Notes: a model not told the origin generated them from the letters alone. A DNA stretch of 64,000 nt from Thermohalobaculum sp038534135 (GCA_038534135.1 JBCAXJ010000005.1:1-64000), one strand, 5' to 3'. Positions 44,332 to 54,455 are shown, counted from the first letter of the stretch. Made by a program: numbers and translations.

Positions 44332-45144
44332 TCAGCCCTTTCCCAGTTCAATCCCCCTGTCGCGGGCCGCGGCGACGGCCCGGGTCATGAGGGGTTGCAG
44401 GCCGCCCTCGGCCATCAGAACGCCGAGCGCTGCCGCCGTCGTGCCGCCGGGGCTGGTGACCTGTTCGCGCAGCGTTCCGGCGGGCGTGTCGCCCTCGGCT
44501 GCGAGCCGTCCGGCACCCATCACCGTCTGCAACGCCATCTTTGCCGCCAGATCGGCTGGCAGGCCCATCTCGGCACCCGCCTGCCCAAGGCACTCGATAA
44601 GGTGAAAGACATAGGCCGGGCCGGATCCCGAGACCGCCGTGACGGCATCCATGAGCACCTCGTCATCGATCCATTCAACAGCACCTGAAGCGGACAGCAG
44701 AGTCGATGCCAACGCCTTGGCCTGGTCCGAGGCATGATCGTTCGCGCAGCAGACCATCATGCCCGCACCGATGGCCGCAGGTGTGTTGGGCATACAGCGG
44801 ATCAGCGGGGTCGGGCCGGGCAGCATCGACGCGAGGCTTGCCATCATGGTGCCCGCCGCGATGGACACGAATGTGGCCGGTCCTCCCGCCAGATACGCGT
44901 ATGCCGGAACGACATCGGCCATGACCTGCGGCTTCACGGCCAGGAAGACCAGATCGGGGGCGAGATCATCAGGCAATGCATCGGCGGTGGCGACTGCTTG
45001 CGCACCGGCATCTGCGGCCCGCGTTCGAAGTGCCTCCGCCGGCTCCACACCGTAAACCCGGAGTGCGGTGTCCTGTGACAGCCAGCCTTTCAGCATGGCA
45101 AATCCCATGTTCCCACACCCCACAAGCAAGACCGTGTGCGCCAT
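44332..45144 (-). CDS. proC: Pyrroline-5-carboxylate reductase
   Basis: A 270-residue enzyme for the last step of proline synthesis. The N-terminal Rossmann motif is LLVGCGNMGFAMLKGW, VKPQVM is present, and the C-terminal signature spans DAVTAVSGSGPAYVFHLIE to LREQVTSPGGTTAAAL. The ATG was chosen because a GGGGG stretch precedes it and MAHTVLL fits the family start. It is 36 bp upstream of the ThpR-like gene. Confidence 0.95.
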   Translation of the reverse strand: MAHTVLLVGCGNMGFAMLKGWLSQDTALRVYGVEPAEALRTRAADAGAQAVATADALPDDLAPDLVFLAVKPQVMADVVPAYAYLAGGPATFVSIAAGTMMASLASMLPGPTPLIRCMPNTPAAIGAGMMVCCANDHASDQAKALASTLLSASGAVEWIDDEVLMDAVTAVSGSGPAYVFHLIECLGQAGAEMGLPADLAAKMALQTVMGAGRLAAEGDTPAGTLREQVTSPGGTTAAALGVLMAEGGLQPLMTRAVAAARDRGIELGKG

Positions 45145-45332
45145 CTGTTCCCCCGCCTTATCTGTTGTGCGACCCAACTTCGCGCCCGGCGGCGGAGCAA
45201 TCAAGCGAATTCAACGGCTTGCCTCATCCGCGGGTCAGATGCGTCAAACTGATTGCCTGATTGTTGGCAAATCCGCTTGTGGAGAATCGCTTCGAAGCGC
45301 ATCTTATGGTTGTAGCGAAGTGGGAGGGTCGC

Positions 45333-45683
45333 ATGTACGGATATACGCTGTCCGACGGTGTGTGCGTCGGGCTTGATCACTCCAGAAATATCGACGAACT
45401 CATCGGTAACGAGACGCCATACGACCTGAGAGAGGTCGTTGAGGTCACAGGAATATCCGCCGCGACTTTGGCGGACCTGCTACCCGAAGACATCGAATTG
45501 GTGCTCGTAGAGGCTGGACTGGGGCTCGATGTGATCGACTCCGAAGCACTGCTTGCGCAAGCGATGCAGGCGGTCCACGACGACGAGAAGATGCAGGCGG
45601 TCCGCGACGGCGAGGCGGTGCGCCATGGCGAAGAGATGCAGACGGCACGCGAAAGCGAAGAGATGATGCGCCACGCGGCATGA
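45333..45683 (+). CDS. Small hypothetical protein with 9-residue repeats at the C-terminus
   Basis: A 116-residue protein of no recognised family. An ATG with GGAGGG upstream is preferred over a TTG 24 codons earlier. Residues 1-75 look folded (YGYTLSDGVCVGLDHSRNID, then VVEVTGISAATLADLLPEDIE). The rest is highly charged: two nearly identical 27-bp units from 45564 (MQAVHDDEK, MQAVRDGEA) followed by a weaker copy (MQTARESEE). Confidence 0.5.
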   Translation: MYGYTLSDGVCVGLDHSRNIDELIGNETPYDLREVVEVTGISAATLADLLPEDIELVLVEAGLGLDVIDSEALLAQAMQAVHDDEKMQAVRDGEAVRHGEEMQTARESEEMMRHAA

Positions 45684-45817
45684 TGCCGGGGCTCTCCGAT
45701 CCGATGTCCGTCCTGACATGGTGATGTCCGCGTGGTGGATACCGGCCCGGACAGTACCTTAGGTTGCCCCCCGATCGTAGTTTCCGTACCTTGATGGAAA
45801 CGCTTGGGGAGGCCGAT

Positions 45818-46678
45818 ATGCTGGACACGCGTGCGACGATCTCGCCGCTTCACCCCGATTTCGGGGCCCGGATCGATGGGATTGACATGACAACCCGCGA
45901 TTCCGCGCGGGTGCGACAGCTTCATGACCTGATCGATGAACACAGTTTCCTGTGGTTTCCCGGGCAGGACTTTGACGATGAGGCGCAACTCGCCCTCACG
46001 CGGGATCTGGGAGCACCCGAGCCCAGTCACACAGCACTTGGCGACACGCCGCAGTATTTCGGTACTATCGGGAACGTGCAGCCTGACGGCACCGCGCTGG
46101 GAGGGTCACATCAGACAACGCGTTTTCTGACGGGCAACAACATGTGGCACTCGGATGCCTCGTTCAAAGCCGTGCCCGCCTATGTCTCGATCATGTGCGC
46201 GTACGAGACTCCCGACGAGGGTGGCGAGACGCTGTTCGTCTCGACCCGCGCGGCCTATGATCGGCTGAACCCAGAGGAACGCGCGAAGCTGGATCCGCTG
46301 ATCGCGATCCACGATTACACCTTCTCGCGGTCCAAGGTCGCCGAGGTTCCCGACGAGATGCAGCGTCGCCTGCCACCCGTCCGGCAGCGTCTTGTGCGTA
46401 CGAACCGTGCAAACGGTGCGAAGAACCTGTTTCTGGGCAGCCACGTCCGCGAGATCGAGGGGATGGACCAGACAGAAGGGCGCGCACTTCTAGATGCGCT
46501 GTTGGCCGATGCTGTTGCGCCGGATCATGTCTATGCGCATTCCTGGCAGCCGGGCGATCTGGTGATCTGGGACAACCGCTGCCTGTTGCACCGTGGAGCG
46601 GGATACGATGCGGATCGTTTTCGCCGTCGGATGCGTCAAACCCGGGTCAGCGGAGCGTGTTCCTCGCTCGAGGAATAG
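45818..46678 (+). CDS. TauD/TfdA-family Fe(II)/2-oxoglutarate dioxygenase
   Basis: A 286-residue non-haem iron dioxygenase. The HxD pair is His111 and Asp113 (NMWHSDASF). The distal His is in WDNRCLLHRGAGYDA and is followed by Arg residues for 2-oxoglutarate. The layout is that of taurine or 2,4-D dioxygenases. The ATG has GGGGAGG upstream; in-frame ATGs earlier do not. It stands alone, so the substrate is not hinted at by neighbours. Confidence 0.87.
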   Translation: MLDTRATISPLHPDFGARIDGIDMTTRDSARVRQLHDLIDEHSFLWFPGQDFDDEAQLALTRDLGAPEPSHTALGDTPQYFGTIGNVQPDGTALGGSHQTTRFLTGNNMWHSDASFKAVPAYVSIMCAYETPDEGGETLFVSTRAAYDRLNPEERAKLDPLIAIHDYTFSRSKVAEVPDEMQRRLPPVRQRLVRTNRANGAKNLFLGSHVREIEGMDQTEGRALLDALLADAVAPDHVYAHSWQPGDLVIWDNRCLLHRGAGYDADRFRRRMRQTRVSGACSSLEE

Positions 46679-46820
46679 ACGCCGTTCGGGCCCGTGGCGA
46701 TGGCAAAAGAGCAGGCTTGAGCAGCCTTAATCCACGGCCTGATAGCCTCAATTCCTAACGCTTTGTAGAAACTTGGTTTCCGGGTACAACCTCCGGGGGA
46801 TCGGGTTAGAAAGCACGGCG

Positions 46821-49800
46821 ATGAAGGATGATGTTGCCCAGCAGTTCATTGTAGGGGTCGGCGCATCCGCTGGCGGCCTCGAGGCAATCCGGACGTTGTT
46901 GAAGAGTGCTCCGAAAGACGCGCCCGCCAGCTATGTCATCGCGCAACACATGTCGCCGACACAGCGCAGCATGTTGCAGCCGCTGATCGCGCGTGAAACG
47001 CATTTACAGGTTGAAGAAATCAGTGACCCGGTCGTTCCGCTAAAGAACACCGTTTATGTCGCGCCGCCCAATGCCGACGTGATCTTCGACGATGGGATGC
47101 TGAAGCTCGTACCGCCCAGCAACGAGATCGCGGCACCGAAGCCTTCCGTCGACCGCCTGTTCCGAACCTTGGCGGAAGGTGTTGGCAGCCTTGCAATCGG
47201 GGTCGTGCTTTCCGGTACGGGATCGGACGGCTCTGCGGGTGTCAAGGCGATCCGCGAGGCAGGCGGCATCACCTTTGCGCAGGACGACAAGACGGCGAAG
47301 TATGATGGTATGCCGAATTCCGCGCTCGAGACCGGCTGCATCGACCTGATCCTGTCACCGATCGAGATCGGGAAGCGGCTGGAGAGTCTTTCGCTGACGG
47401 TGCCGCGGTTGGCCGAGGTCATGAAAGGCGACGACGATCAGACGCCGCTTGTCGAGATCCTGCAGATCGTGCTCGCCAAGACCCGTGTCGATTTTCGCGA
47501 CTACAAGCCGACGACCATCCTGCGGCGGCTCGAACGGCGGATGATCGCGCTGGGAATAGCGAACCAGCGCGATTACGCGGCTTATTGCCGTGAACACGAC
47601 GAGGAGATCGAAGCGCTCTACAGGGATTTCCTGATTTCGGTGACGCGGTTCTTCCGTGATCCCGAGGAATATGCCGAGCTGAAACCGCTGATCGAACAGA
47701 TGGTCGGTTACATTCCGGCACGTCCGATCCGTATCTGGGTCGCGGGCTGCGCCACGGGGGAAGAGGCCTACAGCATCGCGATCATGTTCTGCGAGGCACT
47801 GGGCGGTTTGAAGAAGGGGCGCGAACGCGGCATCCAGATCTTCGCGACCGATATCGACGACAATGCGCTGCGGGTCGCGCGGACCGGCCGCTATTCGCTC
47901 GGGTCGCTGAATGATGTCCCGCAGGCGTTCATCAACCAGTATTTCGATGTGAGCGACACGTCCGCGATGGTTCATCCGGACCTGAAGTCGATGATTCTGT
48001 TCTCGCTCCACAACGTGGTCCAGGATCCGCCTTTCATGAATATCGACATGATCTGTTGTCGGAACCTGCTGATCTATTTCGGGCCGGTGTTGCAGGACAG
48101 AGCATTCGCCAATTTCCATTACTCGCTGGGTGATCGGGGTCTGGTGTTTCTGGGCACTGCTGACAGCGCCGGCGTCTCACCTGACCTGTTCAAGGAAATC
48201 GAGACCGGAAAGAAGTTCCTGCGCAAGCGCGTGAATCACGGGGTCAACTATTCGAAGCGGGCGCGCCACATGCCGTATTCTGCACGTCCTTCGGTCGAGG
48301 CACTGCCAAAGAGCGATGGCGGCGAAGACGAGGACCTCCGCCCCCCTGAGCGGATCAACGCAATGGTCCGCGCGCTGGTGGCCAGTCTGGGACGCAACGC
48401 GCTGTTGCTGACGCGGGATCTGTCGATTGTCGAAATCTTCGGCGATCTGACCCAGTTCATTTCGATCAAGGGCGGGCGGACGAGGCTGGAATTCGATCAC
48501 AACCTGCTGGTCGAACCCCTGGCAGCCGAAGTGCGCGTCCTCTCAACGATGTTGGATGAGAACCAAGCCTCACGCCGGGGGTTCAAGCGGAAGTTCGAGC
48601 ATGCTTCGGGCGAAGTGGTTCAACTCGAGATGTTCCTGCTGAACGATCCTGACCTGCGCGAGGATCTGTTTCTTGTCGTCTTCCACAGTCTCGGGGCGGC
48701 CGACCAGGACGTGATTACAGCGCCCGCCGATGACGCGCTCGCCAAGAAGTATCCCGAGGATGTGCAGGCTCTGCGCGACGAACTGACTTTGACGCGCGAC
48801 GCACTCAATCAGACCGTCGAGCGCTGGGAGACCACCAACGAGGAGCTGAAATCCGCCAACGAGGAACTGCAGTCCAACAACGAGGAGCTGCAATCCGTCA
48901 ACGAAGAGCTCGAGACCTCGAACGAAGAGCTGCAATCGACCAATGAGGAACTCGTCACGGTGAACGAGGCCTATCAGGTCCAGGCCGATGAATTGAACGA
49001 GGTGAACGAGGAACTGGATGCGATCCTGACGCAGATTGAGGTTCCGCTGGTGATCTTCGACCTCAAGCTCGCCGTGAGCCGCTTCAGCCTTTCCGCGGCA
49101 AAGATGTTCAAGCTTGAGTCCTCTGACGGGCAGCCGCATGTCAGCCAGCTTGCCCTTCCGCCCGGGTTCCCGCCGCTGGCCGAGTTTTGTGATCGGGCGC
49201 TTCGCCTCGGCGAGCCGATTGTCCGCGAATTCACCACGGATGTCAGGCTGTGGCGTTTGAGCTGTGCACCATACACGAACCAGCGCGGCGAGATTCAGGG
49301 TGGTACGCTCTTTGTCACCTATAGTGACGAGGCAAGCGAGCTTGCGATGCTGCTCGACCAGATGCCGGGCCGCATGCTTCATCGCACCCGGCATGGCCGC
49401 ATCTTGCGGGCATCGCGCGCGGCGGCTGAAGATCTTGGCCACACCACGATGTCGATCGTCGACCACAACATTTACGATCTGCTTGACCCCGCAACAGCGG
49501 ACGAGGCGCGGCGCGAAGCCGAGGAGTTCCTCGACTCCACGCGCGATCAGGATGCTGTTCAACAGGATCGAACGATCGACGAGACTGGGGAGCGGTTGGT
49601 TCTGGCGGTCGAGCGGCGCCGTCATCGGTCAAGGGATGGCGAGGAAACGATTTTCGCCACCGCCCAGAACATTACCGAACTCGTCGAGAAGGAAGAGGAA
49701 CTGTCGCGGGTCAACGCCGCATTGCGTTTGGTGTTGGACAAAGCACCGTTCTATCTGCTGCACCGGGACCGCGATGGCCGCATTCTGAATGTCAGCGACG

Positions 49801-50453
49801 CCTACTGCCGCCTGATGGGTAAGGATCCGGCAGAGATGGTCGGCAAAACACTGCATGACTTTTTTGTACCGGACGATGCCGACGCGGTCCTGGCCGGGGG
49901 TATCGCGGCACTGGACGAGGCCAAGGGGTCCGATCGAGCAGTGATGCATATCGCGACACCGTCCGGCAGACGAGTGTTCGACATCGCGCGCGTTGTTCTG
50001 CCCGGGCCTCAGGGTGGCAGTGGTACGATCTGTTCAGTCGCGACGGATGTTACCGATGCGACCGAGGAGCGAGAACGCTCGCAAGATGACATTGCCCGGC
50101 TTGAGCACGCCCTTTCGGATGCGGGCGTGTCCGTCATGCAATTGAACAGCCACGGCCGGATCCTGAAGGCGAACCCCAAGGCGGCCGAGATCCTGAAGAG
50201 CGATTTGGACGGTCTGGTCGGGAGCACGATTGCTCAGGTGTTGACGGCCGATAGTGCGGCGGCCTTCATGGGTCGGCTGTATGCATTCCTGCAAAGTGAT
50301 CGCTCCACGGACGCGTTTCTGTTTTCCCTGGTCCTGGCCGATGACGCCGGAAATCCGATCCCGACCTTCAGGATCTGGAAGCGGATCGGTGGTGCGGGCG
50401 ATGATGAAGCCGAGGTGCTTTCCATCGGCTACGTGATCCCGGAACAGGTTTGA
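46821..50453 (+). CDS. CheB-CheR-PAS hybrid chemotaxis-like signalling protein
   Basis: A 1210-residue protein. Residues 1-190 are a CheB methylesterase domain: Ser16 in GASAGG, His43 in AQHM, and Asp in GTGSDGSAG. Residues about 205-475 are a CheR methyltransferase: FRDPEEY, WVAGCATGEEAYSIA, ATDIDDNALRVARTGRY and CCRNLLIYF. Residues about 650-736 are a coiled coil of NEELxS heptads. Residues about 736-1206 hold four PAS-like domains. Unlike many relatives it ends without a histidine-kinase domain. The start was set at MKDDVAQQF by the family; the ribosome-binding site is weak. It lies apart from other chemotaxis genes. Confidence 0.9.
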   Translation: MKDDVAQQFIVGVGASAGGLEAIRTLLKSAPKDAPASYVIAQHMSPTQRSMLQPLIARETHLQVEEISDPVVPLKNTVYVAPPNADVIFDDGMLKLVPPSNEIAAPKPSVDRLFRTLAEGVGSLAIGVVLSGTGSDGSAGVKAIREAGGITFAQDDKTAKYDGMPNSALETGCIDLILSPIEIGKRLESLSLTVPRLAEVMKGDDDQTPLVEILQIVLAKTRVDFRDYKPTTILRRLERRMIALGIANQRDYAAYCREHDEEIEALYRDFLISVTRFFRDPEEYAELKPLIEQMVGYIPARPIRIWVAGCATGEEAYSIAIMFCEALGGLKKGRERGIQIFATDIDDNALRVARTGRYSLGSLNDVPQAFINQYFDVSDTSAMVHPDLKSMILFSLHNVVQDPPFMNIDMICCRNLLIYFGPVLQDRAFANFHYSLGDRGLVFLGTADSAGVSPDLFKEIETGKKFLRKRVNHGVNYSKRARHMPYSARPSVEALPKSDGGEDEDLRPPERINAMVRALVASLGRNALLLTRDLSIVEIFGDLTQFISIKGGRTRLEFDHNLLVEPLAAEVRVLSTMLDENQASRRGFKRKFEHASGEVVQLEMFLLNDPDLREDLFLVVFHSLGAADQDVITAPADDALAKKYPEDVQALRDELTLTRDALNQTVERWETTNEELKSANEELQSNNEELQSVNEELETSNEELQSTNEELVTVNEAYQVQADELNEVNEELDAILTQIEVPLVIFDLKLAVSRFSLSAAKMFKLESSDGQPHVSQLALPPGFPPLAEFCDRALRLGEPIVREFTTDVRLWRLSCAPYTNQRGEIQGGTLFVTYSDEASELAMLLDQMPGRMLHRTRHGRILRASRAAAEDLGHTTMSIVDHNIYDLLDPATADEARREAEEFLDSTRDQDAVQQDRTIDETGERLVLAVERRRHRSRDGEETIFATAQNITELVEKEEELSRVNAALRLVLDKAPFYLLHRDRDGRILNVSDAYCRLMGKDPAEMVGKTLHDFFVPDDADAVLAGGIAALDEAKGSDRAVMHIATPSGRRVFDIARVVLPGPQGGSGTICSVATDVTDATEERERSQDDIARLEHALSDAGVSVMQLNSHGRILKANPKAAEILKSDLDGLVGSTIAQVLTADSAAAFMGRLYAFLQSDRSTDAFLFSLVLADDAGNPIPTFRIWKRIGGAGDDEAEVLSIGYVIPEQV

Positions 50454-50541
50454 CGCGTTTGCGTGTTCTGGCTCGGGTTTCTCGTCTCTGGCTTGGCCAC
50501 ATGGCGGTGTAGGCGACCAAGGTTTGTTGGGGTGGCAAAGC

Positions 50542-52131
50542 TCAGCTGAGTGGGCGCAACCAGACCTCGACGCGGCGATTGGCCGACCGGCCGTTGATGT
50601 CGGTGTTGCAGCCAACCGGCATCAACTCGCCATATCCGCGCGTTACGGTCGCGATGGCATCGAGCGCGCCTTCCGGTACCGCGGCTCGCAATGCCGCATC
50701 AACCACCTGCGCGCGTCGCGCCGACAGCTGCCGGTTCAGTTCGAATTGCCCGACGGAGTCGGTGAACCCTGCAAGAACGATCTCGCGCCCGCTGTATGCC
50801 CCCAGTGCAAGTTCTTCGGCCAGGCGTGCCGCGTCGATCTGGGACCGTGGCGTCAGATTTGACGTCCCCGGCGTGAATCGGAAGGTCGTCGAGAGCCTGA
50901 CGGCGTTCTTGAGGTCCACCAGCAGCCCGCGCATCAGGTTCGGCGAAAACTCGGCCTCACCGGTGATTGCATGGATGATGCGTCCGCCCATCTCGTTGAT
51001 GGACCGGGTTTCGACGGTCTGGTTCACGAAACCCGCCTCGGCAATGATCTTCTGCGCTTCCTCGGATTTCGCGAATTCGACGATCTGACGGGCATGTGCC
51101 GGCACGCTGCTGGGTGGTGTGTAGAGGTAAAGCCTGCGCGCCAGCGGATATTCCTCGGTCTTCATGGAGAATTCGCTCGGAACCGAGGAGATACCGCAAG
51201 CCTGGCGGATCGGCACCGCACGCGTTGCGCGTTGAAAGGAGATGCCGGTGAAGCCAATGCCGTTCGGATCGGCGGCCACACTGTCCGAGAGCGTTATGTT
51301 GCTGGTGAACTGCTGCGCTGTGGGCGCTAGATCCGCATCAAACGGAGCAAAGACCAGCGAGCCGAAGGTCTGGAACGTACCGGAGTCCTCGTCCCGCGCA
51401 TAAAGGTTGATCGGCGCGTCGGCGCCCCCAAGCTGCGCCCAGTTGCTGATCGTGCCGGAGAACACGAGGGCAAGTTCCTCGAGCGAGATCGACTCGATCG
51501 GATTTGATGAGTGGACGATGGCGATCAGTCCGTCGAGCGCGATTACATGCTCGTCATCGGTGTCGCGCAGGTCCGGAATTCCGACCGACTGCAAACGCGA
51601 CATGTCGCGGTCCCGGCCCCGGCGCGCTGACATTCCCACGGCGGCCAAGCCCTCGGCAATGCCCTGGAACGATGATGAAGACCCGTAGGCCTTGAGGTCG
51701 ATTGCCGCCATTTCGCGCCCGTTCTCATGAACGATGCGCATCATGCGTTCGAGCGGTTCGGTCCCGACCTCGGCCACCATTGTGGCGTCCAGGCTATCGG
51801 CATAGCCTTCGATCAGCGCGGGCATCAGTTCGGCGCCGATCGTGTTGGAGCCATAGATTCCGAACTCTGCGCCGAACAACAGGTTCTCGGGGCAAGCGTC
51901 GCCTTCGCAGTTCACCTGCAGGGCGTCCACCTGGATCACGCCGAGAACGGTCTCGATCGTGAACCTGGAGCCGTCGAAGTCGACCAGCTTGCCGCGGAGT
52001 TGTGTGAAGCCATCGAAGGATTTGAGCGTGACCGTCGCGGGATCGTCGCTTTGTGCGTGAACGCGCTCAGCGCCGCCCATAACAGCAACAGCGAGCAGCG
52101 CCGCTGCCTGCGCAATTCTTGCGAACCTCAT
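50542..52131 (-). CDS. PstS-like substrate-binding domain fused to an OmpA domain
   Basis: A 529-residue exported protein. A signal peptide (residues 1-26) precedes a small N-terminal domain with a Cys pair (NCEGDAC). Residues about 88-390 are a phosphate-binding-protein-like fold (FGIYGSNTIGAELMPALIEGYA, SGTISNWAQLGG, ARDEDSGTFQTF). Residues about 405-529 are an OmpA-type peptidoglycan-binding domain (GYGELMPVGCNTDINGRSANRRVEVW). The binding domain would thus be tethered to the wall. No phosphate ABC genes are near. It is 50 bp downstream of the 757-residue gene on the same strand, so the two form an operon. Confidence 0.85.
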   Translation of the reverse strand: MRFARIAQAAALLAVAVMGGAERVHAQSDDPATVTLKSFDGFTQLRGKLVDFDGSRFTIETVLGVIQVDALQVNCEGDACPENLLFGAEFGIYGSNTIGAELMPALIEGYADSLDATMVAEVGTEPLERMMRIVHENGREMAAIDLKAYGSSSSFQGIAEGLAAVGMSARRGRDRDMSRLQSVGIPDLRDTDDEHVIALDGLIAIVHSSNPIESISLEELALVFSGTISNWAQLGGADAPINLYARDEDSGTFQTFGSLVFAPFDADLAPTAQQFTSNITLSDSVAADPNGIGFTGISFQRATRAVPIRQACGISSVPSEFSMKTEEYPLARRLYLYTPPSSVPAHARQIVEFAKSEEAQKIIAEAGFVNQTVETRSINEMGGRIIHAITGEAEFSPNLMRGLLVDLKNAVRLSTTFRFTPGTSNLTPRSQIDAARLAEELALGAYSGREIVLAGFTDSVGQFELNRQLSARRAQVVDAALRAAVPEGALDAIATVTRGYGELMPVGCNTDINGRSANRRVEVWLRPLS

Positions 52132-52181
52132 CCCAGCCCCCTCGGAGTCGGACCCACCTGTTCACGGCTGTCAGGGACAGC

Positions 52182-54455
52182 TCATCTTTCGACCACAAGT
52201 AAATCTGAAACTGCACCGGAGATCAACCGCTTATCACCGACTTCTTGCGTAACGTATGAGCAATCGATTGCAGCCAGTTTGCGTAGAATCGGTCGTTCCA
52301 GCCGTCCAGCTTCCGATCGGATGATCAGAAAACTTGGTGCCGCGTACTTTCCATCTCCGCATGTCCCATCCAGCAGGTCACGGTTTCGGCTGGCAAAGTC
52401 GATCATGAGATTCACGACGCCGCTGCGTCCGCCACGCCGGTGCCAGAATGAGTAAATCTGGGCGTTCTGTCCGACCCGGGCATAGCTGCGGTAGGTGTGG
52501 AGAAAGCCGCCGCCGCGGCGCCGAACGTCCTGGAATGAGCGTGGGTTGTCCGGACGCACATGGTCGTCGCCAAGCAAGGGGCTGCCAAACTCGATTGCAT
52601 TCAATTCCAGGTTGACCGGAAGTTCCCAAACGAGTGCGACCCGCGAAACCCGGTCAACGCCTTTGAACGGGAGGTCGAAGTCGATCACCTCGCCGTTGTC
52701 GAAACTGATCAGAGCCGGTGCACTGGGTTCGAACCCAAGGACCGTGAGATCGCCCTTCCCTTGCGCGTCCAGCGGGATTGCAAGGCGCAGTCCGGAGTAT
52801 TCAAGCTGCGCAACGGTCGTGGCGTGGCACGGCGCGTCGACGGTCACGATCGACCGGGCCGCACGGCGAACGTCTATCGTCATCGCGGGCGGGATCACGC
52901 AAGGTGCGTCTCGGCGCGGCAACGCAGCCACCCTGTCCGCTGATGGCGGCAGGGGCGTCTCCGGAGCATCGCGGACACCGGCAGGGGCCAGTGCTGGGTT
53001 TGCCGCTGTCGACTGAACCGGGTCTTCGGAATTCGTATCGGCAAAGCGGGACGGCTTGAGCGGCGGGATCTCACTTGATTTGACGGGTTGGGGATCGAGC
53101 GGAAGTTGCGTCGGATCGACGGGCACCACGGACAGCGCGGCGCTCAATTCATTCGCCGCACTGGGCACCAAGATCTGATCAGAAGGTGCGATGGTGGCAT
53201 AGCGCTCGGGCTGAGTTTCGTAACTCGGCAGCGCCAAGGCCGGCGCCCAGGGCAAGGCAATGTCCTTGGCGCGCTGTACGTTGGGTGCCGTTGGAGGTGT
53301 CGTGCGCGGCTCGCGGCGTTCGACGATCGCCACCATGACACCACTGTCCGACGGATCGCCGGCAAAGAGCACAGACAAGTCCGGTGCTTCAGCCACTTCC
53401 ACAGAGGCGAGTTGAGACGACTCATCATCGATGGCTGCCGATGCATCGCTTTGCGTCGCTTCGTTTGTGCGCAGAGGTGCAAGGGTTGGCATCACCGGCT
53501 CTGCAATCGCGGTGCCGGGAGAGAGAGACGCCAATTGCGAAGATGTATCGGTCGTCGCTTCAGTTTGCGCGGAGGTCGTCGCTTCGGTCGTTGCGTCCCC
53601 CTGTCCCGGGGTTTTCGCGTCCGACTCTATCGAGGCCAGAGCACGCGCGCGCACCGTAACCCCGCCGCCGGGTGCCATCACAGGTTCGGACGCGGCGATC
53701 GCAGCCTCAAGTGCGCGGATCTCTTCCGCCGACATCGTGGGCTGGCTTGTCGCTGTTGCCGTGTCGGCGTCTTCCGACTGAGTTACCGGGCTCAATGATG
53801 GCTGGGTTTCCGCTGACGCGGGGAGGTCCGCGCGGGCAAGCGCTTCGTCCGTGTGTGCCAGTGCAGGTGTCGCAGCACCCTGGGTGAGTGTTTCGACAAT
53901 GGTCGCGGCAGTGTCATTCGCCGGTGGTGTGGAGTCTTCTAAGGCGTTTTGCTGGGCCGACGTTGAAGCGGTTTGGATCGGCTGATCTGTCAGGGTTGAA
54001 GATGCAGCGCTGTCATCGGAGTTCTCTTCGGAGTCTGAAGCTGCACGGGCAACGTCAGTTGTCTCCGGTCCAGTGATCCTGGCGCGCAACTCGCCGTATT
54101 CGACATTCCGGCCCTGGATACCGTAGCGGACGATCTGCGTTCCCGTGCAGGTCGCATCCGGAAGATATTGCAGGACCTGACCCTGGCGGAAAACGCGCCC
54201 GCAGTCCGGCGGTTGGACAACCTGCAGGGCGCTGCGGTCCGAATCGGAAAGCCCTTCGTCGTTCTTCAGCACTTCCACCCGTGAGAGGCGGTTTGGATAG
54301 GCTTCTATCTCGTCAGCATTGAGAACGATCTTGGGTGCGGTGCCGAGCACGCCTTGCAGGAAGTCGGCACGCTGGATCACCGTGCCGATGGCAACCATCA
54401 GCACGATCGCGCTCAAAATCGATATCATTCGATCGTCTTTGAACAACTTCCTCAC
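52182..54455 (-). CDS. Large membrane-anchored periplasmic protein of unknown function
   Basis: A 757-residue protein I cannot name. Residues about 10-30 are one membrane helix (ISILSAIVLMVAIGTVI) after a short basic start. Residues about 40-130 form a small domain with Cys pairs (PPDCGRVFRQGQVLQYLPDA). Residues about 135-500 are a low-complexity Ala/Thr/Ser/Glu/Pro linker. Residues about 510-757 are a folded domain with several Cys (APCVIPPAMTIDV, DAPCHATTV, DGTCGDGKYAAPSF). The layout (helix, linker, Cys-rich end) suggests reach across the periplasm. It is the first gene of an operon with the PstS-OmpA fusion. Confidence 0.6.
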   Translation of the reverse strand: MRKLFKDDRMISILSAIVLMVAIGTVIQRADFLQGVLGTAPKIVLNADEIEAYPNRLSRVEVLKNDEGLSDSDRSALQVVQPPDCGRVFRQGQVLQYLPDATCTGTQIVRYGIQGRNVEYGELRARITGPETTDVARAASDSEENSDDSAASSTLTDQPIQTASTSAQQNALEDSTPPANDTAATIVETLTQGAATPALAHTDEALARADLPASAETQPSLSPVTQSEDADTATATSQPTMSAEEIRALEAAIAASEPVMAPGGGVTVRARALASIESDAKTPGQGDATTEATTSAQTEATTDTSSQLASLSPGTAIAEPVMPTLAPLRTNEATQSDASAAIDDESSQLASVEVAEAPDLSVLFAGDPSDSGVMVAIVERREPRTTPPTAPNVQRAKDIALPWAPALALPSYETQPERYATIAPSDQILVPSAANELSAALSVVPVDPTQLPLDPQPVKSSEIPPLKPSRFADTNSEDPVQSTAANPALAPAGVRDAPETPLPPSADRVAALPRRDAPCVIPPAMTIDVRRAARSIVTVDAPCHATTVAQLEYSGLRLAIPLDAQGKGDLTVLGFEPSAPALISFDNGEVIDFDLPFKGVDRVSRVALVWELPVNLELNAIEFGSPLLGDDHVRPDNPRSFQDVRRRGGGFLHTYRSYARVGQNAQIYSFWHRRGGRSGVVNLMIDFASRNRDLLDGTCGDGKYAAPSFLIIRSEAGRLERPILRKLAAIDCSYVTQEVGDKRLISGAVSDLLVVER

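Noticed and set aside
48830..48990. Closely spaced short repeats that could suggest a CRISPR array
   Set aside because: They are in-frame NEELxS heptads of a coiled coil in the CheB-CheR-PAS protein, with no spacers.
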